A stretch of 42,830 bases of DNA from the NCBI GenBank assembly GCA_938015875.1, contig CALLXE010000037.1, positions 1 to 42,830 of the forward strand, read 5' to 3'. The position numbers and the translations under genes are program-made. A model generated the notes under the pieces. That model saw only the letters and a program-made list of their open reading frames with translations. It was not told the origin of the DNA and did not search any database. Position 1 is the first letter of the stretch; every line of letters starts with the position of its first letter. Below are positions 18,142-27,738 of the stretch, in pieces. The stretch is from an uncultured Robiginitomaculum sp. (lineage in GTDB: Bacteria; Pseudomonadota; Alphaproteobacteria; Caulobacterales; Maricaulaceae).

Positions 18142-19872
18142 CTAAGGCAGGTCTTTGGCCGCTTCAAGGCCACCTTTAAGTTTCGCTTGAATTCGGGCGC
18201 GCTCTTTGTCCGTCGGATTGAAATCCAGCGCGCGCTCCCATTGATAGCCGGCCTCAAGAAACCGGCCAAGCTTCCAGTAAACATCGCCCAAATGGTCAAT
18301 AATCGTAGCACTGTCCGGCGAAAGGGCCACAGCGTTTTCCAAGTGAACCCGGGCCTCAGAATATTGCCCAAGCTTGTAATGTGCCCAACCCAAACTGTCT
18401 GTAATCGCACCGCTTTCAGGCTCCAAAGCCAGCGCCTTACGGATCATGTCAAAGGCCTCATCAAGGTTTTCACCCCGATCAACCCATGTATAGCCCAGAT
18501 AATTCAGCGCGTCAGAGTGCTCGGGATTAATGGCCAGTACTTTTTTAAAATCACCGACGGCATCTTCCCAGCGGTCCATTTCAACCAGACAAATGCCCCG
18601 ATGAAACAGCGGAGTCGGGTTGTCTTGAATATCAGCCTCGGACATTGTGTCGAGCATAGCGTTATAATAAGGCAGGGCCGCCGCGTAATCTTCGTTGATC
18701 AGATAAGACAAACCCAAAGCTTCGCGCACCAGAAAAATAGGATGCTCTTTAACCAAACGCTTTAAAAGGGTTTCGGCCTCATCGTCGCGGTCATTACGCA
18801 CAAGCAGGTTAGCATAAGCCAGATCAGAACTGACGATGTAATCTGAGCTTCGCGGAACCGACCGGTAAACATCTTCCGCATCATTGAGCCTTTCCATACG
18901 CTCCAATGTCGCGCCGAGCCAAAGCTTGGCCCGCTCGTTATCGGGGTCCATCAAAAGAGCTATGCGCAGATAGATTTCGGCGGCGTCATAGCCGCGCTGC
19001 TGGAAGAAAAACTCTGCCGCCGGATCGATTAGCGATGCCGACGCCGCTTGCGCCGGCGTTAAAGTCACGCCGATCGGTTTGCCGGCTTCCAGGGCCGTCA
19101 GCATGGTGCGAATCGGACCGCTTTCCACGCCGTCAAGAACGTCTTTGTCAAACGTCGACAAGTCTTTCAGGGCCGCCTCTAAATCCCCGGCACCGGATTG
19201 ATAGCGCGCGCGCGCCATAGCCATGGACACAGGTGAAACCCCGGAGCTTTCAACCCGGTCAAAGGCGGCCATAGCCTTGGCGGCTTCCCCGCTCTGCCCG
19301 AAAATTTGAGCTTTTTGCAAAGTCGCAATAATATCGAAATAACCGCCGACCTCAATGGAGTCGAAAATTTCAATCGCAGCTTCTGTATCCCCGGAGCCAT
19401 ATTGCGCCCAAGCTTCTATCATCGCCATCATCACGCCGAGTGAGGGATCGTCGGGCTGTTTTTGAAGGCGCTTTGCCGCGCCGGAATATTTGCCGGATTT
19501 CATATCCAGTGCGCTCAATATCAGGCGCGACAGCGGCTCGTCCGCAGACAGCGCATTTACGCTGCGCGCCAAAGATTTCGCAATTTTTGCATCCCCGGAG
19601 CTGATCGCCGCATTGACCGCTTTTGCCCCCAGCACAAGATTATCCGGCTCACGTTTAAACGCGGAGCTGTAATAAGACAGCCGCGCCTCGCTGTCGTCGA
19701 TATTATAGGCATAACGCCCGGCCAGAAAATCACCCAGCACTTTGGCTTCGGGCGAGGCATCATCTGCGCTGAACTGATTACCGGACGACGCGCCGACAGA
19801 GGCGCAGCCGGTCAAACCCGCAAGCACCAGGCAAGCCACAGAAGCCGTCAAACGGCGGCGAAAATTTGTCAT
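18142..19872 (-). CDS. TPR-repeat outer-membrane lipoprotein
   Basis: The 576-residue protein has a lipoprotein signal with lipobox LTGCAS (Cys at about 23). The rest is almost entirely alpha-helical tetratricopeptide-like repeats. The C-terminal ones are the clearest, for example YLGYTWVDRGENLDEAF, SLGWAHYKLGQYSEARVH and HLGDVYWKLGRFLEAGYQWE; the chain ends soon after in a basic helix. Proteins of this build usually act as scaffolds for envelope assembly or polysaccharide export. The adjacent sugar-phosphate transferase gene is compatible with that, but no specific partner can be named. It sits 38 bp downstream of the ETF-QO gene and 18 bp before ispE. Confidence 0.9.
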   Translation of the reverse strand: MTNFRRRLTASVACLVLAGLTGCASVGASSGNQFSADDASPEAKVLGDFLAGRYAYNIDDSEARLSYYSSAFKREPDNLVLGAKAVNAAISSGDAKIAKSLARSVNALSADEPLSRLILSALDMKSGKYSGAAKRLQKQPDDPSLGVMMAMIEAWAQYGSGDTEAAIEIFDSIEVGGYFDIIATLQKAQIFGQSGEAAKAMAAFDRVESSGVSPVSMAMARARYQSGAGDLEAALKDLSTFDKDVLDGVESGPIRTMLTALEAGKPIGVTLTPAQAASASLIDPAAEFFFQQRGYDAAEIYLRIALLMDPDNERAKLWLGATLERMERLNDAEDVYRSVPRSSDYIVSSDLAYANLLVRNDRDDEAETLLKRLVKEHPIFLVREALGLSYLINEDYAAALPYYNAMLDTMSEADIQDNPTPLFHRGICLVEMDRWEDAVGDFKKVLAINPEHSDALNYLGYTWVDRGENLDEAFDMIRKALALEPESGAITDSLGWAHYKLGQYSEARVHLENAVALSPDSATIIDHLGDVYWKLGRFLEAGYQWERALDFNPTDKERARIQAKLKGGLEAAKDLP

Positions 19873-19910
19873 AGCATATCTTTCATCGCGGGCGGCCGCT
19901 CACGGGGGGA

Positions 19911-21614
19911 TTACATATTCGGATAATTCGGGCCACCGCCGCCTTCCGGCACGGTCCAAACAATATTGCGGCTCGGATCTTTAATGTCGCAAGTCTTGCA
20001 GTGAATACAGTTTTGGGCGTTGATATTAAATTTCGGATTGGACCCGTCATCATCGGTCAGTATTTCATAAACCCCGGCCGGACAATAGCGCTGCGCAGGC
20101 TCATCATAGACAGGCAGGTTGACAGCAATCGGTACAGACGCATCGATCAATTTCAAATGGCTTGGCTGATCTTCACCGTGATTGGTTGCGGTAAATGATA
20201 CATTGGTCAGGCGGTCAAATGATAAGATCCCGTCAGGGCGCGGATAATCAATCGGCTTGTGCTTGTCTTCGGGCTCTGTGGATCCGGCGTCATCTTTGCC
20301 ATGCCCAAGGGTCATCGACAATTTGCCTTTAAACAGGTTGAGAAACCCGCCGACCAAATTCATCTTAGTCAGGGATGCCAGCCACATATCCGGCCCGCCG
20401 AGCAACATGCCGCCCAAAAGCGGCCCAAAACGCCCGTTCAGCACCGCAACATTGCGCACAGGTTTCAAATCTTTACCGATCAGGCCGGTGCGAATCTCTG
20501 TGTCATAAGCCGTCAGTTCGTCGCCGTCGCGGCCGGCTTTAATGGCAGCAAACGCCGCTTCGGCGGCTGCTTTGCCGGACAGCATGGCGTTATGATTACC
20601 TTTAATGCGCGGCAGGTTCACAAGACCGGCAGAGCAGCCCAAAAGCGCGCCGCCGGGAAAGACCGTCTTCGGAATTGACTGAAATCCGCCTTTGGTAACA
20701 ACCCGCGCGCCATAGGTGACGCGCTTGCCGCCTTCAAGAATTTTTGCAATCGCCGGATGATGTTTCCAGCGCTGAAATTCCGCGTAAGGATAAAGATGCG
20801 GATTTTTATAATTAAGGTCAACGATCAGGCCGAGGAAAACTTGGTTGTTTTCCGCGTGGTACAAAAACGACCCGCCGCTTGTTTTAAAGCCCAGCGGCCA
20901 ACCGGCCGTATGGACAACTTCGCCTTCATTGTGATTTTCAGGTTTGATCTCCCAAACCTCTTTCATGCCAAGACCGAACTTTGCATGATCGCAATCAGCC
21001 TCAAGGTCATATTTTTTGCGGGCAATTTGCGACAGGGAGCCGCGCGCGCCTTCGCCCAACAGCACGTATTTACCGTTCAGGATCATGCCGGGCTCATAGC
21101 CGTCGCCTTTGGATCCGTCTTTGGAAATGCCGAACTCGCCGGCAACGACGCCGGTAACCTGACCGTTATCGCCGTAAACCAATTCAGAGCAGCTCATACC
21201 CGGGAACACTTCCACGCCCAATGCTTCGGCCTGCTCAGCAAGCCATCGGGAGGTATTGGCCATAGAGACAATGTAATTGCCGTGATTATTCATCAAAGGC
21301 GGCATGACAAAATTGGGTACCCGGACAGAGCCGGCCGGGCCGAGAAGCATAAATTTATCAGACGTAACTTTGGTTTTTACCGGCGCGCCTTTGCTCTCCC
21401 AATCCGGGATAAGCGCATCCAGACCCACCGGGTCAAGCACAGCCCCGGAAAGAATATGCGCGCCGACTTCAGAGCCTTTTTCCAGAACAACGACGGTGAT
21501 ATCATCGCCGCCCAATTGTTTAAGGCGGATCGCAGCTGACAGTCCGGCCGGACCGGCCCCGACGATGACGACATCATAATCCATGCTTTCGCGTTCTGTG
21601 GCTTGCGCGCTCAT
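19911..21614 (-). CDS. Electron transfer flavoprotein-ubiquinone oxidoreductase
   Basis: ETF-QO passes electrons from reduced ETF (fatty-acid and amino-acid dehydrogenases) to ubiquinone at the inner membrane. The 567 residues contain an N-terminal FAD fold (YDVVIVGAGPAGLSAAIRL, about 13-31), GAHILSGAVLDP, and FLYHAENNQVFLGL. The C-terminal 4Fe-4S domain has ligands in RYCPAGVYEI and NAQNCIHCKTCDIKDP, all four cysteines present, and ends in EGGGGPNYPNM. The etfA/etfB genes are not nearby. It appears to be the first gene of a minus-strand operon with the TPR lipoprotein, ispE and the transferase. The divergent gap to 21761 (146 bp) should hold its promoter. Confidence 0.96.
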   Translation of the reverse strand: MSAQATERESMDYDVVIVGAGPAGLSAAIRLKQLGGDDITVVVLEKGSEVGAHILSGAVLDPVGLDALIPDWESKGAPVKTKVTSDKFMLLGPAGSVRVPNFVMPPLMNNHGNYIVSMANTSRWLAEQAEALGVEVFPGMSCSELVYGDNGQVTGVVAGEFGISKDGSKGDGYEPGMILNGKYVLLGEGARGSLSQIARKKYDLEADCDHAKFGLGMKEVWEIKPENHNEGEVVHTAGWPLGFKTSGGSFLYHAENNQVFLGLIVDLNYKNPHLYPYAEFQRWKHHPAIAKILEGGKRVTYGARVVTKGGFQSIPKTVFPGGALLGCSAGLVNLPRIKGNHNAMLSGKAAAEAAFAAIKAGRDGDELTAYDTEIRTGLIGKDLKPVRNVAVLNGRFGPLLGGMLLGGPDMWLASLTKMNLVGGFLNLFKGKLSMTLGHGKDDAGSTEPEDKHKPIDYPRPDGILSFDRLTNVSFTATNHGEDQPSHLKLIDASVPIAVNLPVYDEPAQRYCPAGVYEILTDDDGSNPKFNINAQNCIHCKTCDIKDPSRNIVWTVPEGGGGPNYPNM

Positions 21615-21760
21615 TTAACTCTCCGCTTTTCATCGGGCTTATACCCGGCTTCGTGTGTGCCCGCAGGTTTAGCCCATAGCGCGCGTCTTTTCTATGAGTT
21701 AGACTGTCCCAAGCCTGCGGTAAAGTCGCGGGGTGATTTTAACCTCTTTGACAGGCAAAT

Positions 21761-23158
21761 ATGACCGATTTCTCCGCCTCCGATCAGCGTTTCCATCTTG
21801 GTTGGGAAGAATGGGTTGCCTTGCCTGATTTAGGCCTGCCGGCGATCAAAGCCAAAGTGGATACCGGCGCGCAGACCTCTGCCCTCCATGCTATTGCCGT
21901 TGAGGCCTTTGGTGATGAGCAAAATCCGCAAGTGCGGTTTGTGATGCATCCTGACCCGGACGACCCGAGTGTTGAAGTCGTCTGCTCTGCCAAAGTCATT
22001 GGCCGGCGCAGCGTCATCAGTTCTAACGGCGTGGCCGAGTCTCGCTACGTCATTGAGACACCGATGAAAATCGGCGAGCGCATACAGCCGGTTGCGATTA
22101 CATTGACCAACCGCGAAACCATGGGCTATCGCATGCTGATCGGACGCGGCGCCATTACCGATGATATGAGCGTGCGCCCGGCCGAAAGCTTCATGCAGGC
22201 GGAGCTGTCTTATGATGTTTACCGTAAAGGCCGCCGTAAAAAGCCGGTGCGCCGTCCGCTGCGCATTGCCATTCTGACCCAAGAGCCGAATAATTATTCC
22301 AATCGGTCGCTTATTCGCGCAGCGCAGGCCCGCGGCCATGTGATTGAATGTGTCGAGACATCCCGGTGTTACATGTCCATTAACGAGCATAGCCCTGAGG
22401 TGCATTTTGAAGGCAGCGCCCTGCCTCGCTATGACGCCATCATTCCGCGTATCGGCACGCGCCTGACTTTTTACGGTATGGCCATTGTCCGTCAATTTGA
22501 AACAATGGGCGTTTACTGCCTCAATGCCGCTGCAGCTATCGGCGCATCCCGCGATAAATTGCTCGCCCATCAGGTCTTGGCGATGCACGGCATCGGCATG
22601 CCCAATACCGCCTTTGCCATGCAATCGCGCGACACGAAGGGGATCGTTAACCTGGCCGGCGGCTCGCCCGTTGTCGTGAAGCTTCTTGAGAGCACGCAGG
22701 GCAAAGGCGTTGTGTTGGCTGAAACAAAAAAAGCAGCGGAATCTTTGATTGATGCTTTTCGCGGCCTGAACGCACATTTCTTAGTTCAGGAATTTGTCAA
22801 AGAGGCCAGCGGCACGGATATTCGCTGCTTGGTCGTTGGCGGTAAAGTTGTCGGCTCTATTATGCGCACGGCGCAGCCCGGTGAATTTCGCTCTAACCTG
22901 CATCAGGGCGGCAGCGCAAAGGCCGTCAAACTGACTACAGCCGAGCGGCGAACCGCGATTAAAGCGGCTAAGGTCTTAAAACTGAACGTCGCCGGCGTTG
23001 ATATTTTGCGATCGGACAGCGGGCCCAAAGTTTTAGAGGTTAACTCCTCTCCCGGACTGGAAGGGATTGAAAAAGCGACAGGCAAGGATATTGCCTCGCA
23101 GATTATCGAAACCATTGAGGCCAATGTCCCCAATGTACAGCGCGTCAGCGGACGGTGA
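21761..23158 (+). CDS. Retropepsin-like (RimB-type) domain fused to RimK-type ATP-grasp ligase
   Basis: This 465-residue protein has two parts. The N-terminal part (about 10-155) is the domain annotated as ATP-dependent zinc protease/RimB-like: [20 protein letters not shown] is followed by [11 protein letters not shown], whose DTGA is the retropepsin-type aspartate motif. The C-terminal part (about 165-460) is a RimK ATP-grasp ligase: [58 protein letters not shown] and [18 protein letters not shown]. RimK adds glutamate to the C-terminus of ribosomal protein S6, and RimB is reported to trim those glutamates, so the fusion joins opposing activities. The substrate here is unverified. The stop overlaps the GTG of the next gene. 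Confidence 0.9.
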   Translation: MTDFSASDQRFHLGWEEWVALPDLGLPAIKAKVDTGAQTSALHAIAVEAFGDEQNPQVRFVMHPDPDDPSVEVVCSAKVIGRRSVISSNGVAESRYVIETPMKIGERIQPVAITLTNRETMGYRMLIGRGAITDDMSVRPAESFMQAELSYDVYRKGRRKKPVRRPLRIAILTQEPNNYSNRSLIRAAQARGHVIECVETSRCYMSINEHSPEVHFEGSALPRYDAIIPRIGTRLTFYGMAIVRQFETMGVYCLNAAAAIGASRDKLLAHQVLAMHGIGMPNTAFAMQSRDTKGIVNLAGGSPVVVKLLESTQGKGVVLAETKKAAESLIDAFRGLNAHFLVQEFVKEASGTDIRCLVVGGKVVGSIMRTAQPGEFRSNLHQGGSAKAVKLTTAERRTAIKAAKVLKLNVAGVDILRSDSGPKVLEVNSSPGLEGIEKATGKDIASQIIETIEANVPNVQRVSGR

Positions 23159-23988
23159 CTGCCCAGCCGAATACAGGCCTGCGGGCCGCGCTGACAAGCG
23201 CGCTGGAATGGTGGGATGACGCCGGCATTGATTGCCCGCCTGTGCCGCCGGCGCCCCGGGTCAGACGCGCCTCGTCGCCGGGTGCGAAAAAAAGCCTGAA
23301 CATACCGGACCTGCCGGTCAAATCCGCTCCGGTTGCAAAACCCAATGCGGCGCAAATCTCTGCCGCAGACGAGGACCGCCACGCAAAACTTATCGCGTCA
23401 GCCACCGCCATTGCCGGCGCAGCGCCGACCCTCAAAGCGCTGCATGAGGTCATAGCGGCTTTCGACGCCGGAGATTTATCCGTGAATGCGCGCCGCGCCG
23501 TGATTGCGCGGGGAAACCCGGAGGCGCCCGTCATGATTATCGGCGAAGCTCCGGGTAAAGACGAGGACGAGGACGGTAAACCGTTTGTCGGGCGCGCCGG
23601 GCAACTTCTTGATCGCATGCTCGCCGCGATCGGCCTTGACGCCGGCAACAGCTATATCACCAATATTTGCAATTGGCGGCCGGTCAACGGCCACACGCCG
23701 GGGCTGCAAGAAATTGATTTGGCCCGCCCGTTTATTGCGCGCCACATTGCCCTTGCTGCGCCGCAGATTATCGTCCTTGTCGGCGGCGTCTCGCTGGAAG
23801 TTCTGACAGGGCAAAAGGGCATTACGAAATTGCGCGGGCAATGGCAGGATTATACGCCTGCAGGCGGCACCCCCATTCCGGCTATGCCGCTCTATCATCC
23901 CGCCTTCTTGCTTCGCCGGCCGGAGCTTAAAGGCGAAGCGTGGCGCGATTTAATTGCGATTAAAGACAAGCTCGAAACCCTGAAATAA
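23155..23988 (+). CDS. Family-4-like uracil-DNA glycosylase lacking the Fe-S cysteines
   Basis: The 277-residue protein starts at a GTG that overlaps the RimK stop. Residues 1-85 are variable. The glycosylase domain shows motif A as [20 protein letters not shown] (about 128-147), [43 protein letters not shown] and YHPAFLL near the C-terminus (motif B). Family 4 enzymes remove uracil from DNA and normally hold a 4Fe-4S cluster through four cysteines. Here the usual CxxCxL position reads FDAGDL (about 103-108), and the later cysteine sites are also replaced; only C27 and C172 exist. It is therefore a cluster-less relative whose activity needs testing. Confidence 0.87.
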   Translation: MTAQPNTGLRAALTSALEWWDDAGIDCPPVPPAPRVRRASSPGAKKSLNIPDLPVKSAPVAKPNAAQISAADEDRHAKLIASATAIAGAAPTLKALHEVIAAFDAGDLSVNARRAVIARGNPEAPVMIIGEAPGKDEDEDGKPFVGRAGQLLDRMLAAIGLDAGNSYITNICNWRPVNGHTPGLQEIDLARPFIARHIALAAPQIIVLVGGVSLEVLTGQKGITKLRGQWQDYTPAGGTPIPAMPLYHPAFLLRRPELKGEAWRDLIAIKDKLETLK

Positions 23989-24033
23989 CATCCCGGCAGG
24001 GTTTGGCTGTTGCGCCGCGCGCACAAGCGATTA

Positions 24034-24051
24034 TGGTTAAGAAATTCTTAC
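24034..24051. promoter_or_regulatory. CtrA-like motif upstream of the DUF885 gene
   Basis: ATGGTTAA (24034-24041 region) is the reverse complement of the CtrA half-site TTAACCAT. It is followed by TTAAGAAATTCTTAC, one base off the TTAA-N7-TTAA consensus. The motif forms an imperfect palindrome (GGTTAAGAA/TTCTTACC) about 20-35 bp before the ATG at 24071. Binding is inference from known CtrA consensus sequences. Confidence 0.4.
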
Positions 24052-24070
24052 CTTAGCCGAGACCTGCTTT

Positions 24071-25873
24071 ATGATATTCCGAGCGCTATTCATTCCGGCT
24101 GCGGCCATTCTTTTGACCGCCGCAAGCCCCCTTGCTTACAGCGACACCGTTGCGCCGGATCGGGCCGGGCGCAGCGAATATTCGGCTGCGCTCGCGACGT
24201 TAATTGCCGACATAGAGGCCGCTGAACTGCGCGCCGACCCGCTGGCTGCGGCGCTTGAGGGCGACAAAGACGCCGCCCGCCGCCTGCCTGATCTCAGCCC
24301 CGCTTTTATGCAAAAACGCGCCAAAGAAAACGCGGTGTTTGCCGCGCGGTTTGCTGCCTTGCCCCGCGCCGGTTTTACCGGGGAAGACCGCTTAAATTAC
24401 GATCTTTTGGGTTATATCATTGACCGCAATGCCCTGATCAGCGGCGTCGATGAGAGCCGTATTCCCTTTAAGAACGACAGCGGATTTTTCAGCAATTTAT
24501 CTTATACTGTCCGCCTGACCCGGTTTGAAGGACCGGACGATTATGCGGCCTATACGGACCGCCTGTCCCAATTGCCGCGCTTTTTCAATCAGCATATCGA
24601 TAATATGAAACGGGGCATTAAAGACGGCTATACCGCGCCGGCGGAGATTATGCCCGGCATCATCACCGCCGTTGAGAATTTGGCCGCCATTGCGCCGGAA
24701 GACCACCCGCTGGCAGCGCCCTTCATGACCGTGAACCCCGATCTGCCCGATGCTTTGCGCGCAGAGATAAAGCAAAAAGGTTTGGCCATGGTGGATGGCA
24801 CAGTCATGCCGGCCTACCGCAATCTTTTAAATTTTATGGAAACAGAATACGCCCCCAAAGCGCGGCCCGATATTGGTCTGTCTTCGGTCAAAGGCGGCGC
24901 GGCGCAATACGAAGCGCTGACCAAATATTTCACCACCCTCGATATTACGCCGGATGAAGTCCACGCCATTGGCGAGCGCGAAGTCGCCCGCATTCGCGCG
25001 CGCATGGACGGCATTATCAAAGAGCTGAAATTTGACGGTACGTTTAAAGAGTTCTTGGACTTCCTTCGCACAGATCCACAATTTTACGCCACATCCCGCG
25101 AAGACCTGCTTAAAGAAGCCGCCTATATCGCCAAGACCGTCGACGGTAAAATGCCGGAGTATTTCCGAACCCTTCCCCGGCTGTCTTACGGCGTTATCCC
25201 GGTGCCGGCGGAGCTTGAGAAAAACTATACGACCGGGCGATATTTCGGCGGCAATGCCAAACAGGGCAAAGCCGGTAATTATGTAGTCAACACCTATAAT
25301 CTGCCCAACCGCCCGCTTTATAACCTGCCGGCGCTGACATTGCATGAAGGCGTGCCGGGGCATCACCATCAAATATCCTTGGCAGGCGAACAGAAGAACG
25401 TCCCGAAGTTTCGCCGCGACCTTTACCCCCACGCCTTCGGCGAAGGCTGGGGCCTTTACGCGGAAAAGCTCGGCGAAGAAATGGGGATTTACAAAACGCC
25501 CTATGATCAATTTGGACGCCTGACCTATGAAATGTGGCGGGCCTGCCGATTGGTGATGGACACAGGCATGCATTATAAAGGCTGGAGCCGCGAGCGCGCC
25601 GAGAGCTGCCTTTACGAGAACAGCGCGCTCGCCCCGCACAATATCCGCACGGAAACCGACCGCTATATTTCATGGCCCGGCCAAGCTCTGGCCTATAAAA
25701 TAGGCGAGCTTAAAATCGTAGAGCTTCGCGCGCGCGCGCAGACGGCATTGGGCGATAAATTCGATGTGCGCGATTTCCATGACGCGGTATTGGTCAACGG
25801 CGCGGTACCACTGGGGATTTTAGAGGCGCGTATTGATGATTGGATTGCTGAGACTAAAAGCAAAAAACCGTAA
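24071..25873 (+). CDS. DUF885 family putative metallohydrolase, exported
   Basis: This 600-residue protein has a signal peptide (MIFRALFIPAAAILLTAASP, cleavage near LAYS). It has the all-helical DUF885 architecture that resembles M32/gluzincin peptidases. The putative zinc site is LHEGVPGHHHQISLA (HExxxGHH type, about residues 427-441). A downstream Glu candidate lies in AFGEGWGLYAEKLGEE (about 457-472), and the C-terminal block reads SWPGQALAYKIGELKI. The members are usually annotated as uncharacterised or peptidase-like; the substrate is unknown. It is a single gene after the UDG gene, separated by 82 bp, with a CtrA-like motif in that gap. Confidence 0.9.
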   Translation: MIFRALFIPAAAILLTAASPLAYSDTVAPDRAGRSEYSAALATLIADIEAAELRADPLAAALEGDKDAARRLPDLSPAFMQKRAKENAVFAARFAALPRAGFTGEDRLNYDLLGYIIDRNALISGVDESRIPFKNDSGFFSNLSYTVRLTRFEGPDDYAAYTDRLSQLPRFFNQHIDNMKRGIKDGYTAPAEIMPGIITAVENLAAIAPEDHPLAAPFMTVNPDLPDALRAEIKQKGLAMVDGTVMPAYRNLLNFMETEYAPKARPDIGLSSVKGGAAQYEALTKYFTTLDITPDEVHAIGEREVARIRARMDGIIKELKFDGTFKEFLDFLRTDPQFYATSREDLLKEAAYIAKTVDGKMPEYFRTLPRLSYGVIPVPAELEKNYTTGRYFGGNAKQGKAGNYVVNTYNLPNRPLYNLPALTLHEGVPGHHHQISLAGEQKNVPKFRRDLYPHAFGEGWGLYAEKLGEEMGIYKTPYDQFGRLTYEMWRACRLVMDTGMHYKGWSRERAESCLYENSALAPHNIRTETDRYISWPGQALAYKIGELKIVELRARAQTALGDKFDVRDFHDAVLVNGAVPLGILEARIDDWIAETKSKKP

Positions 25874-25986
25874 TGGGTTCACCTCCGTTTTGGCGGCGAA
25901 GCGTACGTTAGGCCAAAGGCTTAAAACGTCCAAATCAAGCCGACGGCGTTTGGTTAATTTGTGCAAGAGGGGTATATTAGCCTGAA

Positions 25987-26601
25987 TCAATCGATTGTTT
26001 CAATATGCATGCGATCAACAGTGTACATACCCTCAACAGATTGCAACTCCTTGTTCACCCTGACTATTCTGTTGATTGAATAGTGTTGAATGATTCCGTT
26101 TTCAGGAAATGCATAATAAACTCGATGAAATTGATATCGGTGAGTGTCATTACTCCATTCGGACAAAGGTGTAACGGGGGGAACATCACTGTTAAATGAG
26201 ATGTCGAGACGATTTTGCTCAATGCTTACAACGGGCTCTTGGCCTAAGGTAAAAGTGCGGTCAGATAAGTTAAAACGCGCTGCGCTCATATGAGCAGATA
26301 TCAGCACATTATTATCTTCACATGTAAGGCCGTGGGCCTGCTTGATCTCTTTGGGGATTGGGATAGCATTAACGGAAACAGCAGCCTCATCATGTGTTGG
26401 CTTTAGTATATAAAGTGTGTGCTTTCCGTCGGATTCAAAATGGCGAAGTTCATAAGCGATATACGCTTTGCCCTGACAATATAAGCCGTCACTGTCTGCG
26501 TTAGCAGTATGAGGTATGCAGAGGAGCGCGACCAAACACAGTATAGCTCTTAATCTTACTCTGCCGGAATGCATCATGACTAAACAATGTATGAGAGACA
26601 T
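25987..26601 (-). CDS. Secreted protein of unknown function
   Basis: This 204-residue protein has an N-terminal signal (RAILCLVALLCIPHTANADS), probably cleaved after NADS or ANA. Two cysteines follow (GLYCQGKAY and GLTCEDNN), which could form a disulfide. The remainder is beta-rich and unremarkable, with no motif I recognise. Its start ATG shares one base with the TAA of the upstream 74-codon gene (TAATG), so translation is probably coupled. Base composition is visibly more AT-rich than in the flanking DUF885 gene, which may mean recent acquisition. Convergent with DUF885; the 113 bp between them holds no obvious terminator. Confidence 0.65.
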   Translation of the reverse strand: MSLIHCLVMMHSGRVRLRAILCLVALLCIPHTANADSDGLYCQGKAYIAYELRHFESDGKHTLYILKPTHDEAAVSVNAIPIPKEIKQAHGLTCEDNNVLISAHMSAARFNLSDRTFTLGQEPVVSIEQNRLDISFNSDVPPVTPLSEWSNDTHRYQFHRVYYAFPENGIIQHYSINRIVRVNKELQSVEGMYTVDRMHIETID

Positions 26602-26825
26602 TACTTTTTTAATAACCTATCTATATCGTAGGATAAACTCGCTTGGGCATCGGTTAACGGCCCGCTCTTAACTGAATTAGCCAAAACTGAATGTCTTAAA
26701 ATCGCAATCTCACGCAAGCCGCACGACCGGAGTTTGCTTTCGAGCATTGCGATACACTCCCCCAACAACAAAAAAGCCCGGCGCGCTTTTGCGGCCGAGG
26801 CTCTTGGCTTGCCCCGAAGCCCCAA
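26601..26825 (-). CDS. Small protein of unknown function coupled to the 204-residue secreted protein
   Basis: The 74-residue ORF has a basic N-terminus (GLRGKPRASAAKARRAF) and a helical body (LGECIAMLESKLRSCGLREI and onward), ending DIDRLLKK. It has no signal peptide and no recognised motif, and is probably cytosolic. The TAATG overlap with the next gene is the main evidence that it is translated. The internal ATG at MLESKL could be the real start. The 67 bp upstream of it belong to the gap after the first barrel gene. Confidence 0.5.
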   Translation of the reverse strand: MGLRGKPRASAAKARRAFLLLGECIAMLESKLRSCGLREIAILRHSVLANSVKSGPLTDAQASLSYDIDRLLKK

Positions 26826-26892
26826 ATCTTGCGATTTGATTGTAACTTGATATGGCGCTGAATGCTTTCAAACCACGCTATATCTTAAGGGT

Positions 26893-27738
26893 TTAGAAAC
26901 GGTAGCGACCGCGGACTGTCAAAGGAATTGACAATGTGTCGCCGCCATTATTGATGCCGCCGATCGGAGATCCGCCACTGATAGCTTCGCCGGCCGAGTC
27001 AGGCTTACCCTGCCACCGCAGACCGGTTTCAACGCCCAGCGTCATGCGTTTGGCAATCGGTGTTTCCAGACCGATCATACCGGCCGCTGTCGGAACCCAT
27101 CCGCCATCATAAAGCTTGATGCTGTTACCTTCCGGCAGAGCCGCGCCTGCGCGCGTGGCGTTATTCAGCGTGACATCATCAAGCCGGGCCGCGCCGAGTT
27201 TACCTTCGACATAGGGACGAAGGCGAATTTTCTCACCGAAAACGCGGGGCGTGAAATATTGGCGCAGGCCCATTTCCAAACCGTAGTTTTCAAGATCAGA
27301 TACAGAGCCGCGAAGCGCGTCGCCGTCTAAATCACCCATGTCAAAAGCGCCTGCGCTTTCGTTCTTTTGGTAAAACACATTACCGGTAACTTTACGGTTC
27401 GGGTTCAGCGCGTAAGAGCCGCCAAGCTCTGCGCGGATGCCGTCATCCCAAACGTCTTGGGAATCAAAGTTTCCGACATTGGACGTCACAACACTGGTTT
27501 GTGATCCTGTAATGCCTTCACCGCCGACGAGGTAAGCCCCGCCAAGCGCGCCTTCGAGATTCCAGCGTGACAGCGCATTGCCGCCGACGCAGCAATCGTC
27601 GTTATTGTAATTATATTGACCGTAAGATTGGTTTGATTTTGTAGAATGATTGCCGTGACCGACCAGATTGCCCAAGAAAGAGCAGCCTGACAGTGCGATT
27701 GCAGATACGCCCATCGCAGCTAAAGTTGAAAAACGCAT
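26893..27738 (-). CDS. Lipoprotein with C-terminal beta-barrel-like domain, paralogue 1 of 4
   Basis: The start at 27738 (MRFSTLAAMG) has GGAGGT 6-10 bp upstream and is preferred to an ATG 42 bp further out; it gives 281 residues. The lipobox is ALSGC (Cys at 19), followed by SFLGNLVG. A short Asn/Tyr/His-rich linker (about 30 residues, with NNDDCC) leads to a beta-rich domain of amphipathic strands: RAELGGSYALN, GLEMGLRQYFTPR, RPYVEGKLGAARLDD and GGWVPTAAGMIGLE. The domain continues with LGVETGLRW and closes with LTVRGRYRF. The terminal Phe and alternating strands fit an outer-membrane barrel recognised by Bam. Three related genes follow in tandem on the same strand. Function unknown. Confidence 0.82.
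   Translation of the reverse strand: MRFSTLAAMGVSAIALSGCSFLGNLVGHGNHSTKSNQSYGQYNYNNDDCCVGGNALSRWNLEGALGGAYLVGGEGITGSQTSVVTSNVGNFDSQDVWDDGIRAELGGSYALNPNRKVTGNVFYQKNESAGAFDMGDLDGDALRGSVSDLENYGLEMGLRQYFTPRVFGEKIRLRPYVEGKLGAARLDDVTLNNATRAGAALPEGNSIKLYDGGWVPTAAGMIGLETPIAKRMTLGVETGLRWQGKPDSAGEAISGGSPIGGINNGGDTLSIPLTVRGRYRF

Noticed and set aside
20757-21539. 260-codon plus-strand frame
   Set aside because: Shadow of the ETF-QO gene, which is unmistakable on the other strand.
21830-22777. 315-codon minus-strand frame
   Set aside because: It is the complementary shadow of the RimK fusion, with a His/Arg/Ala-rich product lacking family motifs.
24827-25639. 270-codon minus-strand frame
   Set aside because: Shadow of the DUF885 gene, whose reading frame has a clear metal-site motif.
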